DNA of 64,000 bases from Lautropia sp. (GTDB lineage Bacteria; Pseudomonadota; Gammaproteobacteria; Burkholderiales; Burkholderiaceae_E), in the NCBI GenBank assembly GCA_030532425.1, contig JAUNLD010000003.1, positions 16,252 through 80,251 of the forward strand, in the 5' to 3' direction. Shown here one piece after another: positions 35,943-43,967 of this stretch. A program made the position numbers and the translations under genes. The notes under the pieces are model-generated. The model did not search any database. It was not told the origin of the DNA and saw only the letters and a list, made by a program, of their open reading frames with translations. The first letter of the stretch is position 1. The number at the start of each line of letters is the position of its first letter.

Positions 35943-37187
35943 ATGTTCAAGAACACCGGCATCACCCTCGTCCTGGCGATGCTGACCATGGTCGGTGCCC
36001 TCGGCATCGACGCCTATCTGCCCTCCTTCCCGGCCATCATCACCGACCTGCAGATCACGCCACTTGAAATGCAGCAGACGCTCAGCGTCTACATTGCCAT
36101 GATGGCGATCACCGTCCTCTTTGCCGGCACGCTCTCGGATGCACTGGGTCGCCGTCCGGTGATGCTGGGCGCCATGCTGCTGTTCGGCGCCGCCTCAGTG
36201 CTGGCCGTCTTTGCCGACAGCCTGACGATGCTGCTGCTGGCACGCGCGCTGCAGGGGGTCGGTGCCGGCATCAGCATGGTGCTGTCACGCACCGTGGTCC
36301 AGGACCGCTTCGCCGGTGCCGAGGCACAGCGGGTGATGGCTCTCATCACGATGGTCTTCAGCATCGCCCCTTCGGTCGCTCCGGTCATCGGTGGCTGGTT
36401 GCAGCAGGCCTTCGGCTGGCACTCGGTCTTCATCCTGATGGCTGCCTATGCCCTGCTGCTGTGGCTGCTGTGCCACCGGGGCATGCCCGAGACGCTGCCA
36501 CCGGCGCAACGCACGCCAATGCGCCTGGGTGCGATTTTCGGCAATTACGGGCTGGCCCTGCGCACACCCCGCTTCGTGCTGATGGTGCTGGCCATCGGTC
36601 TGATCTTCACCGGCATCGCCCTCTACATCAGTTCGGCCTCGGCCTACCTGATCGGCATTCTCGGTCTGAAGGAAACCGATTTCGGCTGGATGTTCATCCC
36701 ACTGACGATCGGCATGCTGGCCGGCGCCAGCATCGCCCGCCGCCTGGCACGCAAGGTGTCGCCTCAGCGGTTGACGGCCCTGGGGTTCACGCTGGTGCTG
36801 CTGGCCTGTATCAGCAGCGTCCTCTACACCCGGCTGGCCACCCCGACCGTTCCCTGGGCGGTGCTGCCCCTGGGCCTGTACTCGCTGGGCATGAGCATCG
36901 CCCTGCCGGGCATGACCGTGGCGGCCCTGAGCATCTTTCCGCAGATGCGGGGCCTGGCTGCCTCGCTGCAGAGTTTCGTGCAAATGGGCTTTTTCTCGCT
37001 GGTCTCGGCTTTCATCGCCCCGCACGTCTTTCACAGTGCCGAGGCGCTGGCCTGGACCCATCTGGCAGGAGTCAGCCTCGGGGTCGTGCTCTGGGTGCTC
37101 GGCAGCCGGATGGCCCCACCAGCCGCCACGCCCGCAGGCATGGGTCCGCAGCTTGCCCCCGACATGAAAAAACCCGCCGCCCGGTAA
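35943..37187 (+). CDS. MFS drug efflux transporter, Bcr/CflA family
   Basis: A 414-residue inner-membrane proton antiporter of the 12-helix DHA1 type. It shows ALGIDAYLPSFPAI near the N-terminus and the loop motif GTLSDALGRRPVMLGAMLLF. Motif C-like VFSIAPSVAPVIGGWLQQAFGWHSVF is typical of Bcr/CflA exporters of chloramphenicol, bicyclomycin and related drugs. The start at 35943 gives the standard N-terminus; its ribosome-binding site is weak. The last codons and TAA stop lie within the hairpin that terminates the opposing efe operon. The upstream gap (35612-35942, 331 bp) contains only the divergent promoters and no gene. Confidence 0.9.
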   Translation: MFKNTGITLVLAMLTMVGALGIDAYLPSFPAIITDLQITPLEMQQTLSVYIAMMAITVLFAGTLSDALGRRPVMLGAMLLFGAASVLAVFADSLTMLLLARALQGVGAGISMVLSRTVVQDRFAGAEAQRVMALITMVFSIAPSVAPVIGGWLQQAFGWHSVFILMAAYALLLWLLCHRGMPETLPPAQRTPMRLGAIFGNYGLALRTPRFVLMVLAIGLIFTGIALYISSASAYLIGILGLKETDFGWMFIPLTIGMLAGASIARRLARKVSPQRLTALGFTLVLLACISSVLYTRLATPTVPWAVLPLGLYSLGMSIALPGMTVAALSIFPQMRGLAASLQSFVQMGFFSLVSAFIAPHVFHSAEALAWTHLAGVSLGVVLWVLGSRMAPPAATPAGMGPQLAPDMKKPAAR

Positions 37188-37199
37188 AGGGTCGGCGGG
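37167..37199 (-). terminator. Rho-independent terminator of the efe operon, embedded in the MFS gene end
   Basis: Read on the minus strand, CCCGCCG and CGGCGGG (plus positions 37193-37199 and 37173-37179) form a stem followed by TTTTTT (37172-37167). It overlaps the last codons and stop of the convergent MFS gene. Confidence 0.8.
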
Positions 37200-37208
37200 C
37201 CGGAATCA

Positions 37209-37249
37209 CGGTACCCGCCCGGCATCACCATGGCCGACGCCGGGTACCG
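37209..37249. repeat. 9-bp inverted repeat after the efe operon
   Basis: CGGTACCCG (37209-37217) and CGGGTACCG (37241-37249) are separated by 23 bp, just after the efeM stop. Possibly an additional hairpin of the mRNA 3' end. Confidence 0.45.
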
Positions 37250-37260
37250 CAGGGAGCCAG

Positions 37261-38091
37261 TCAGTTCAGGCCCAGCATGCCACGCAGCTGGGACAGGTCC
37301 TCGGCCAGCGTGTTGACACGTGCCGACAGCACCTTGCGGTCCAGATCCGTCAGCTTCTCGTACGACACGAAGCCACCATCCTTGCTCTTGTACTTCTTGA
37401 GGGTGTCAAAGACGACATTGAAGTTCTTGTCGGTCTTCTTCAGGAAGGCCGGGTCTTCCTTCTCGATCAGCGGGCGCAGCAGCTCGACGATCTTGTAGGC
37501 GCCTTCAAAATTGGCCTGGAAGTCCCACAGGTCGGTGTGGCTGTAGCGATCCTCCTCACCCGAGATCTTGGTGGCCGCCACCTCTTCCATCAGCACGGCG
37601 GCCCCGCCCACCACCTTTTCGGGCGGGAAGGTCAGCTCGGTCAGGCGCTTCTGCAGCTCGACCACGTTGGCTTCGAGCTTGTCGGCGTATTCCTGCACCT
37701 CTTTCGTGCTCTTTTGCTCCCACAGCGCGTACTCGATCCGGTGAAAACCGCCAAACTCGGGATCCTGCTCGCGCTTCTCATGGTCATCGGCCCGCGAGTC
37801 GATGGCGGCGTCCAGATCGCTGAACAGCTCGGCCACCGGCTCGACCCGCTCGTAATAGACCCGGGTCGGTGCGAACAGCTTCTTGGCCTTCTCGACGTCA
37901 CCAGCCTTGACCGCAGCCACGAAGGCCCTGGTTTCGGTGACCAGCTGATCGACATTCTCGTTGACGTAGATCTTGTATTCGGCGATGGGGCCGACCAGCT
38001 CGGACGGTGACACGGCGGCCTGGGCACCCAGGGTGCCAAAAGCGGCTGCGTTGGCCAGCAGCAGGGTGATAAGACGACGGCGAATGGTCAT
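37261..38091 (-). CDS. efeM: EfeM/EfeO-like imelysin-domain iron-uptake protein without cupredoxin
   Basis: A 276-residue periplasmic protein. A Sec signal peptide ([19 protein letters not shown]) lacks a lipobox Cys. One peptidase-M75/imelysin domain follows, with [18 protein letters not shown] and the metal-binding HxxE motif in [10 protein letters not shown] near residue 118. It is a truncated relative of EfeO, like the EfeM proteins that capture ferrous or ferric iron in the periplasm. It is the last gene of the efe operon, 48 bp after efeB, so the operon carries two imelysin proteins. Confidence 0.88.
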   Translation of the reverse strand: MTIRRRLITLLLANAAAFGTLGAQAAVSPSELVGPIAEYKIYVNENVDQLVTETRAFVAAVKAGDVEKAKKLFAPTRVYYERVEPVAELFSDLDAAIDSRADDHEKREQDPEFGGFHRIEYALWEQKSTKEVQEYADKLEANVVELQKRLTELTFPPEKVVGGAAVLMEEVAATKISGEEDRYSHTDLWDFQANFEGAYKIVELLRPLIEKEDPAFLKKTDKNFNVVFDTLKKYKSKDGGFVSYEKLTDLDRKVLSARVNTLAEDLSQLRGMLGLN

Positions 38092-38139
38092 GGGAACTCT
38101 CTCCTTTGATGCGCTTTGCTGATGTGATGGACGAAAACA

Positions 38140-39519
38140 TCAACCCGGGCGGGCGGTGGCGGCCAGCAGGCCGCTGGCCAGCCAGTCCTGCGGATGGCGG
38201 ATGCCGGGCAAGGTATAGAAATACCCGCCGCCGATCGGCTTGATGTATTCCTCCAGGGGCTCACCGTCCAGGCGCTTCTGGACGGTGATGAAGCCTTTTT
38301 CAAGGTTGGCCTGATAACAGATGAACAGCAGCCCCATCTCCAGCTGACCCGATTTGGTAACGCCGTTGGAGTAATTGAAGGGGCGGCGCAGGATCAGGTT
38401 CTCTTCGCTTTGCGGCGTGCGCGGATTGGCCAGCCGGATGTGGGAATCGAGCGGCGTCTTCGCGCCGTCAGGATCCTTGGCATAGTCGGGCACGTCGAAC
38501 TCGCTCTTGCCGCCATCCAGCGGCAGGCCATCATCCTTGGTGCGGCCAAAGATCGCTTCCTGCTCCTGCAGCGGCGTGCGGTCCCAGCGCTCGACAAAGT
38601 TGCGGATGATGCGCACCGCCTGATAGGTGCCGCCCGCGGCCCAGGCCGGTTCACCGGGCTGCCCATCCACCCACACCACACGCTTCATCAGCGCGGCATC
38701 GGCCGAGTCGGGATTGGCCGAACCATCACGGAAGCCGAGGAAGTTGCGGGCACTTTCGGGTTGCTGGCCGGGGCGTGCCGGAATCGGCGGCACGTTGCCC
38801 TCCTGCTTCCAGTGCAGCACCAGCAGGTCGGGCAGGTTCTTGATGATGTCGCGCAGCGCGTTGTTGATGGTGTCCGGCGTGTTGGCGCAGAACTGGATCG
38901 ACAGGTCGCCATGGCACAGGGCCGGATCGAGCGCATCATTGACGAAGGCGGTCATCCGCTGCAGGTGGCGTGGCTTGTGCGCTGCCAGACCATAGCGCCC
39001 GTCAAAAAGCGAAGCCCCCACCGACACGGTGATGGTCAGGGCATCGGGCTGGACCACGGGCCCCAGCAGACCCGAACTTGCCGGCGGAAGCCTGGGATCC
39101 CGCTGCTCTTCCCTGCCCCCCTGCGTGAGGAAGGCGATGCGCCTGGTCAGGGTGCGAAACAGCCGTTCCAGCTCGTCGCGGTCATCGGCCAGCACGAAGA
39201 AAGAGGCCACCAGGCCGGCATTGGGGCGCGGCGTGGTGATGCCAGCCTGATGCACGCCCAGATAAGGCACGCGCTGCTGGAAGGTGGTGCTGGTGTTGGC
39301 ATCCGTCACCAGCTTGTCTGTGCCTCCTGCCCCATCGGCATGGCCATTGAGCGGCCCTGCCGTCTTCAACGGGCTGCAGGCAGCACTGGCCAGGCTGGCG
39401 CCCGCTGCCGCGCCCACGGCCCCCAGCAGGCGACGGCGAACCGTCGACACACGCAGAGGCACGGCTGATGCGTCTCCCCCCTGCCTTTCAGACCGCTTGG
39501 AATGATCGTTCTTGTTCAT
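38140..39519 (-). CDS. efeB: Deferrochelatase / dye-decolourising peroxidase EfeB
   Basis: A 459-residue Dyp-type heme peroxidase exported by Tat. The signal is [24 protein letters not shown] with a twin-arginine motif. The mature part starts [16 protein letters not shown], then carries the family motif [10 protein letters not shown] near residue 245 with the catalytic Asp, and a heme-ligand His in the C-terminal half. It oxidises ferrous to ferric iron or releases iron from heme for EfeU. The start at 39519 gives the standard Tat n-region; an upstream in-frame ATG at 39561 is less likely. It lies 38 bp after efeO. Confidence 0.93.
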   Translation of the reverse strand: MNKNDHSKRSERQGGDASAVPLRVSTVRRRLLGAVGAAAGASLASAACSPLKTAGPLNGHADGAGGTDKLVTDANTSTTFQQRVPYLGVHQAGITTPRPNAGLVASFFVLADDRDELERLFRTLTRRIAFLTQGGREEQRDPRLPPASSGLLGPVVQPDALTITVSVGASLFDGRYGLAAHKPRHLQRMTAFVNDALDPALCHGDLSIQFCANTPDTINNALRDIIKNLPDLLVLHWKQEGNVPPIPARPGQQPESARNFLGFRDGSANPDSADAALMKRVVWVDGQPGEPAWAAGGTYQAVRIIRNFVERWDRTPLQEQEAIFGRTKDDGLPLDGGKSEFDVPDYAKDPDGAKTPLDSHIRLANPRTPQSEENLILRRPFNYSNGVTKSGQLEMGLLFICYQANLEKGFITVQKRLDGEPLEEYIKPIGGGYFYTLPGIRHPQDWLASGLLAATARPG

Positions 39520-39557
39520 GATGATTGCTGATGATGGGAATACGGGGCACCCGTGCC

Positions 39558-40742
39558 TCACTCCAGACCCAGTGCCGCGTTGGCCTGGTCCAGCGTGTCG
39601 GCCAGCGCCTGCATCGGCTTGGCGATGGCCTTGCGCCGAGACTCGTCCAGGGCAACAGGCTTGAAGCCTTCACCTTCACGGTAGGGCTCAAGCGCTGCCG
39701 AGAACGCATCAAAACCCTGCGTCACCTGCTGCGCCAGGGCCGGTGCAGCTTTTTGCAGCAGCGGCTGCAACAGCCCGGCCAGCTTGCGCGTACCTTCCAG
39801 CGTGCCTTGCAGGTCGGCGGCATCGGCGTGGCTGTAGCTTTGCTCCCCACCGGCGGGCAGGTTGTCGGCGGTGCGCCGCAACAGCTTGCCGGCCGCCGCA
39901 GCCAGCCGCTCGGGCGGGATCTCCAGGCTGCGCAGGCGGGTGCGCAGGGCATCGAGATCGGCCATCAGCTGTCGGGTCACCGGCGCCAGGGCCTTCAGAT
40001 CCCCCTGCCCGGGTCCGAACAGCCCGTACTCGATGCGATGAAAACCGGTGAAGGCCGGATCGGCCTCACGCTTGTCGAAATAGGCGGCCCGCCCATTGAG
40101 GCGCTGATCCAGGTCGGCATACAGGTCGGCGGTGGGCTCGATGCGCTTGTAGGCCTGGTGGGCCGGCACGTACAGCGCCTGGGCCTTCGCGCGATCACCG
40201 GCCGCGATGGCATCCACCAGCGCCTGGGCGGCCTTGTGCAGCGCATTGGCCTGCACGACCAGATAGACGCGGTATTCGGCCAGTGGTCCGATGAAGGCTG
40301 TGGCCGGCGGGCGGGCTGCCTCGGCATCCGAATCGGCCGAGGCCGTGACATGCAGCTTGCCACGCGGATTGCTCAGCAGGCCGCAGGTGATGTCGTATTC
40401 ACCCGGTCGCAGCTTCACCGTCATCCGCGACGAAAAGCCGGGAGCGATGTTCTCGCGCTCCTCGACGACCATCACGCCATCGAGGATTTCCCACTCCAGC
40501 GCCCGGTCGGACTTGTTGACGATGGTGAAGGTGGTGCGCCCGGCAGGCACCGTGATGTCGTTGGGTTTGCAGACCCGGTCCTCGATGGTCACGGTGATGG
40601 CACCATCGCTGGCCACCTGCCGCTGCGCCTTGTTGGAGGCATACCAGAAGGCCGCCAGGCCCGCCACCACCAGCAGGGCCGAGCCGGCAACGGCCAGTTT
40701 CAGGCCGGATGAAGATTGGGGTTTGGATTCGGGTTCAGCCAT
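39558..40742 (-). CDS. efeO: Iron uptake protein EfeO (cupredoxin plus imelysin domains)
   Basis: A 394-residue periplasmic iron-binding protein anchored by an uncleaved N-terminal segment ([22 protein letters not shown]). The cupredoxin-like domain (about 45-130) has [25 protein letters not shown] and YDITCGL. The M75/imelysin domain (about 150-390) has the HxxE iron site in [10 protein letters not shown]. EfeO passes iron to the EfeU permease. It lies 36 bp after efeU in the operon. Confidence 0.93.
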   Translation of the reverse strand: MAEPESKPQSSSGLKLAVAGSALLVVAGLAAFWYASNKAQRQVASDGAITVTIEDRVCKPNDITVPAGRTTFTIVNKSDRALEWEILDGVMVVEERENIAPGFSSRMTVKLRPGEYDITCGLLSNPRGKLHVTASADSDAEAARPPATAFIGPLAEYRVYLVVQANALHKAAQALVDAIAAGDRAKAQALYVPAHQAYKRIEPTADLYADLDQRLNGRAAYFDKREADPAFTGFHRIEYGLFGPGQGDLKALAPVTRQLMADLDALRTRLRSLEIPPERLAAAAGKLLRRTADNLPAGGEQSYSHADAADLQGTLEGTRKLAGLLQPLLQKAAPALAQQVTQGFDAFSAALEPYREGEGFKPVALDESRRKAIAKPMQALADTLDQANAALGLE

Positions 40743-40778
40743 CGTTGGAAACCTGAAATCAGCCTTCGCGGGAAGGCA

Positions 40779-41597
40779 TCAGCGCGCCGCTGCCACCGGC
40801 ATCGGACGAAGGAAAAGAAAGAGCGTCACGGCCAGAAACAGCACGTAAACGATGAGCTCACCCAGCACCGGAGCCGCCTGATAGCCAAGCAGCCCCGAGA
40901 GCACCGCTCCCAGCGGACTGTCCATCGGCAGCGTCTCGCTCAGGTCGACGACCACCTGCTGGGCCCGGTTCCAGAGGCCCGCCTCGTGAAACTTGCGCAG
41001 CACACCCGCAGCCAGCCCGGCGGCCACCAGCAGGATGAAGACACCGGTGAAGCGGAAGAAACGGCGCAGGTCGAGCCGCACGCCCCCGGAATAAAGCCCG
41101 TAACCGACGGCCACCGATACGGCGATGCCCGCCAGCGCCCCCACCGGGGCCTCCCAGCCGCGGCTTTGCTGAAAGATGGCCAGCAGGAAGAAAACCGACT
41201 CCAGCCCTTCACGGGCCACGGCCAGAAAGACCATGCCGATCAGGGCCCAGCCCCGGGCTCGGCCGCCGTCCAGGGCGCTCTGCACCGAAGCCTGCAGCTC
41301 GCCCTTGATGCTGCGCGCACTCTTGCGCATCCAGAAGACCATCGACGTCAGCATCACCACGGCGATCAGGCCGACGATGCCCTCGAACAGCTCCTGCTCC
41401 TTCTGCGGAAACTCGGCCGCCATCAGCTGCAGGCCCGCACCGGCAAAGAGCGACAGCGCAGCCGCCAGCAGCACCCCCACCCAGACCGCCGGCATCAGAT
41501 CCCCGCGCCCGGTCTGCTTCAGATAGCTGGCGACGATGCCGACGATGAGTGCGGCTTCGATGCCCTCGCGGAGCATGATGAGAAAGGGAACGAGCAT
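40779..41597 (-). CDS. efeU: Ferrous iron permease EfeU (FTR1 family)
   Basis: A 272-residue inner-membrane permease with seven predicted helices. Both REXXE iron-passage motifs are present: LREGIEAALIVG in helix 1 and REGLESVFF in helix 4. The start at 41597 gives the canonical MLVPFLIMLREG; a longer frame to 41693 only adds a His/Asp-rich segment translated from the promoter and Fur box. It is the first gene of efeU-efeO-efeB-efeM and is transcribed from the Fur-controlled promoter just upstream. Confidence 0.94.
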   Translation of the reverse strand: MLVPFLIMLREGIEAALIVGIVASYLKQTGRGDLMPAVWVGVLLAAALSLFAGAGLQLMAAEFPQKEQELFEGIVGLIAVVMLTSMVFWMRKSARSIKGELQASVQSALDGGRARGWALIGMVFLAVAREGLESVFFLLAIFQQSRGWEAPVGALAGIAVSVAVGYGLYSGGVRLDLRRFFRFTGVFILLVAAGLAAGVLRKFHEAGLWNRAQQVVVDLSETLPMDSPLGAVLSGLLGYQAAPVLGELIVYVLFLAVTLFLFLRPMPVAAAR

Positions 41598-41626
41598 CAG
41601 ACGTGTTTCATGTCGATCATCATGTC

Positions 41627-41645
41627 GATAATGATAATCATCGGC
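41627..41645 (-). promoter_or_regulatory. Fur box of the efe operon
   Basis: GATAATGATAATCATCGGC matches the 19-bp Fur consensus GATAATGATAATCATTATC at 16 positions. It overlaps the -10 element of the efe promoter, so iron-bound Fur would block transcription. Confidence 0.8.
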
Positions 41646-41660
41646 GTCTGTATTTGACAA
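41631..41660 (-). promoter_or_regulatory. Promoter of the efe operon
   Basis: On the minus strand, TTGTCA (41660-41655), an 18-bp spacer and TATCAT (41636-41631), 34 bp before the efeU start codon. It is overlapped by the Fur box. Confidence 0.55.
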
Positions 41661-41738
41661 CAAATGCCCTGCGATGGACCAGGTCGTGTTCATTCGGCCG
41701 GTCGGACAAGGGCAAGGCTGAGAAAGCGCTCACGGTAC

Positions 41739-41780
41739 ACGCCCCCGCTGGGCCTGCGGACGCCCCTGCTGGGCCTGAGC
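41739..41780. repeat. 21-bp tandem duplication
   Basis: Two adjacent units (41739-41759 and 41760-41780) match at 18 of 21 positions around the core CGCCC-GCTGGGCCTG. Confidence 0.7.
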
Positions 41781-41858
41781 GGCAGGATAGCCGCGCATGG
41801 AACCCTGGTGGGATGAGTTGATTACGCAGGGCGTCTAAACCTGCGCAGCGCTGAACAT

Positions 41859-41881
41859 GTACGCCCTCAGACTGGGCGTAC
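41859..41881. repeat. Perfect 8-bp inverted repeat
   Basis: GTACGCCC (41859-41866), a 7-nt loop and GGGCGTAC (41874-41881), in a region without genes. It could be a hairpin of a small RNA or an operator. Confidence 0.55.
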
Positions 41882-41901
41882 AGCGTCCGGGTGTACAAAA
41901 C

Positions 41902-41923
41902 AAAAAGCCACCGCAAGGGTGGC
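41902..41923 (-). terminator. Rho-independent terminator of the tRNA-Val/tRNA-Asp transcript
   Basis: On the minus strand, GCCACC, a 5-nt loop and GGTGGC are followed by TTTTT (41906-41902). It lies 32 bp downstream of tRNA-Asp. Confidence 0.8.
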
Positions 41924-41954
41924 CATTTTGTCGACTGCAACCGGATAAAGAAGC

Positions 41955-42031
41955 TGGCGGAGCGGACGGGGCTCGAACCCGCGACCCCCGGCGTGACAGG
42001 CCGGTATTCTAACCAACTGAACTACCGCTCC
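41955..42031 (-). tRNA. tRNA-Asp (anticodon GUC)
   Basis: A 77-nt tRNA on the minus strand. Acceptor GGAGCGG (from 42031) pairs with CCGCTCC, CCA is encoded at 41957-41955, and the anticodon loop CTGTCAC gives GUC. It is transcribed after tRNA-Val. Confidence 0.96.
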
Positions 42032-42102
42032 AGCATCTCTACCGAAGACATGATGATAACACAGCTATTTTTGGTCATCAACACGTTAGCAGGAAAATTT
42101 CT

Positions 42103-42178
42103 TGGTGGGTGCTGAGAGCCTCGAACTCCCGACCTACGCCTTGTAAGGGCGCCGCTCTACCAACTGAGCTAAGCACCC
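42103..42178 (-). tRNA. tRNA-Val (anticodon UAC)
   Basis: A 76-nt tRNA on the minus strand. Acceptor GGGTGCT (from 42178) pairs with AGCACCC, CCA is encoded at 42105-42103, and the anticodon loop CTTACAA gives UAC. It is 71 bp upstream of tRNA-Asp in the same transcript. Confidence 0.96.
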
Positions 42179-42210
42179 AAGGCAGCGTTTCGTTTCCTGC
42201 TAAGCTTCGC

Positions 42211-42239
42211 AGTATAGGTACTGTTCCAGTCATTTGCAA
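42211..42239 (-). promoter_or_regulatory. Promoter of tRNA-Val/tRNA-Asp
   Basis: On the minus strand, TTGCAA (42239-42234), a 17-bp spacer and TATACT (42216-42211), 32 bp before tRNA-Val. The -35 overlaps the end of the MFS gene. Confidence 0.7.
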
Positions 42240-43960
42240 GCTGATTGCCCCGATGATCTTTGCAAGATGTTAACCGTTGCCATGGGCGATGATGCCGGAT
42301 CAGCCAGTTCGGCCACGGCCGCCTGAAACAGGCGCCGGTCAGCCTGCATCATGCGCGCGGGAAAACGCTGCCATTCGGCCCACGAGTCCAGGCAGAAGCG
42401 CTCGATCAGGGCGGTTTCGGCGAGAACGGCTTCGGCGGCGTCTTGCCTGTCCATCCTCAGGCGCGTAGCCGCCGTGTCTGCGGCCCCGTCTGCCCTCGCC
42501 CCCGCATCCAGCAATTGCCAACGGATGGCCCCGTTGCGCAGGCGGCTTTCGCGCAGCGCCTGCAGGGCGGCGGCCAGCGCTGCCCGGCGGCCCGGCGCCG
42601 GTACGTAAACATATTCGATCTGCACGGGCCCCCTCACCGCTGCGGCTGCATCCTCCTGCGCCAGCCCCGCCACCAACGGTGGCTCGCCCACGGCCGGCAG
42701 GAATGGATCGGGGGTCACCTCGGCCTCTCCCCCCAGTGCCACCGGCATTCGCCCAGACAGGCACGCAAAGGTCGCCAGTACCGCCGCCGACACCACCAGC
42801 ACCGTCTGCAAGCTGCTCTGGTTGACCAGCGCCCCCCAGAACAGGCTGCCCAGCGCCAGACCGGCCTGCAAGGCGATCTGGTTGTTGGCCACGGCCCGTG
42901 CGCGCACCCACGCCGGCGCCACACTCTGGGCAATGGTCGACAGGCCCGCCAATACACCGACCCAGGCCGTGCCAGCCAGGAAGGTCGCGATCATGGCCAG
43001 CGGCATCCAGCGACTGAAACCCACAGCCAGACTGGCCACACTCCAGACCCAGAGCGCGGCACGAATGACCCAGCCGACGCCAAAGCGTGCCAGCAGGCGC
43101 GGCAGATACAGGGCCGACACGACAGCACCCACGCCAAACGTACTGTAAAGCACCCCGTAGCCGTCAGCCGCCAGGCCCAGGCGCTGCTGTGCCACCAGCG
43201 GAAACATCGCCCACAAGGCAGCCGCACAGAAACAGAAACTGATGTTGATGAGGATGGCCACCCGCAGCAAGGTACAGTGCCGGGCGAAACGCATGCCGCT
43301 GACCACGCCCTGCCAGAGGGTCTCCTGTCCGCCGGGTGGCGCGGGCGTGCGTGCCGGCAATGCCGACCACGAGGCAGGCAACATCGGCAGAAAGAAGATG
43401 GCGGCAGCCAGCACCGCCAGGCCGTCCCCCAGCGCAGCCGCAATCAGGCCCGCAAGCGCCGGCCCCACCGAGCGGGCCGCGTTGAAGGCAACCGAGCCCA
43501 GCGCCACCGCCCTGGGCAGCAGGGGTCGCGGCACCAGACTGTTGATCGAGGCTTGCTGGGCAGGCTGATAGAAGGTGTAACCCAGCCCGCACAACAGGGT
43601 CAGACACACCAGCGACCAGGGCTGAAGGATGCCGCTCAGGCTCATCAGCCCCACCCCTGCGGCCGCCACTCCCATCATCAGGTGAGTGACGACCAGAATG
43701 TAACGGCGGTCCACCAGATCAGCCACCGAACCAGAGACCAGTCCAAACAGCAGAAAGGGCATGGTGCTGGCCGCCTGCACCATGCCCACCATCAGGGCAG
43801 AGCCACTGAGATTGGCCATCAGCCAGCCGGCCATGGCCGACTGCATCGTGTAACCGAGTGAGGTGGTCACTGCCCCGGTGTAGAGGATGCGAAAACCCCG
43901 TTCCCCCAGCGGTGAGCCGTGCAGAACACGGTCGAGCCACCCGGAGCGCATGCCACTCAC
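42230..43960 (-). CDS. MFS transporter with C-terminal ligand-like domain (EntS/DUF894 type)
   Basis: A 576-residue protein. Residues about 1-410 are a 12-helix major facilitator of the EntS/DUF894 branch: FRILYTGAVTTSLGYTMQSAMAGWLM, GSVADLVDRRYIL, and FYQPAQQASINSLVPRPLLPRAVALGSVAFNAARSVGP. Residues about 440-560 are a soluble domain, VQIEYVYVPAPGRRAALAAALQALRESRLRNGAIRWQLL then DSWAEWQRFPARMMQADRR. This pattern is that of the extra C-terminal domain of this MFS subgroup, which resembles antibiotic-biosynthesis monooxygenases. Relatives export siderophores or other small molecules; the substrate is unknown. It lies 7 bp downstream of the lipoprotein gene, in the same direction. Confidence 0.88.
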   Translation of the reverse strand: MSGMRSGWLDRVLHGSPLGERGFRILYTGAVTTSLGYTMQSAMAGWLMANLSGSALMVGMVQAASTMPFLLFGLVSGSVADLVDRRYILVVTHLMMGVAAAGVGLMSLSGILQPWSLVCLTLLCGLGYTFYQPAQQASINSLVPRPLLPRAVALGSVAFNAARSVGPALAGLIAAALGDGLAVLAAAIFFLPMLPASWSALPARTPAPPGGQETLWQGVVSGMRFARHCTLLRVAILINISFCFCAAALWAMFPLVAQQRLGLAADGYGVLYSTFGVGAVVSALYLPRLLARFGVGWVIRAALWVWSVASLAVGFSRWMPLAMIATFLAGTAWVGVLAGLSTIAQSVAPAWVRARAVANNQIALQAGLALGSLFWGALVNQSSLQTVLVVSAAVLATFACLSGRMPVALGGEAEVTPDPFLPAVGEPPLVAGLAQEDAAAAVRGPVQIEYVYVPAPGRRAALAAALQALRESRLRNGAIRWQLLDAGARADGAADTAATRLRMDRQDAAEAVLAETALIERFCLDSWAEWQRFPARMMQADRRLFQAAVAELADPASSPMATVNILQRSSGQSACK

Positions 43961-43967
43961 CGGAGCA

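Larger units (their letters stand above)
41598..41954. other. 357-bp intergenic region between efeU and tRNA-Asp
   Basis: It holds the efe promoter and Fur box (41627-41660), a 21-bp tandem duplication (41739-41780), a perfect 8-bp inverted repeat (41859-41881) and the tRNA terminator (41902-41923). About 200 bp are otherwise unexplained. No convincing protein gene is seen. Confidence 0.6.

Noticed and set aside
41739-41780. Possible attachment site next to the tRNA genes
   Set aside because: The repeat is a local tandem duplication with no match to either tRNA 3' end, and there is no integrase gene in the window.
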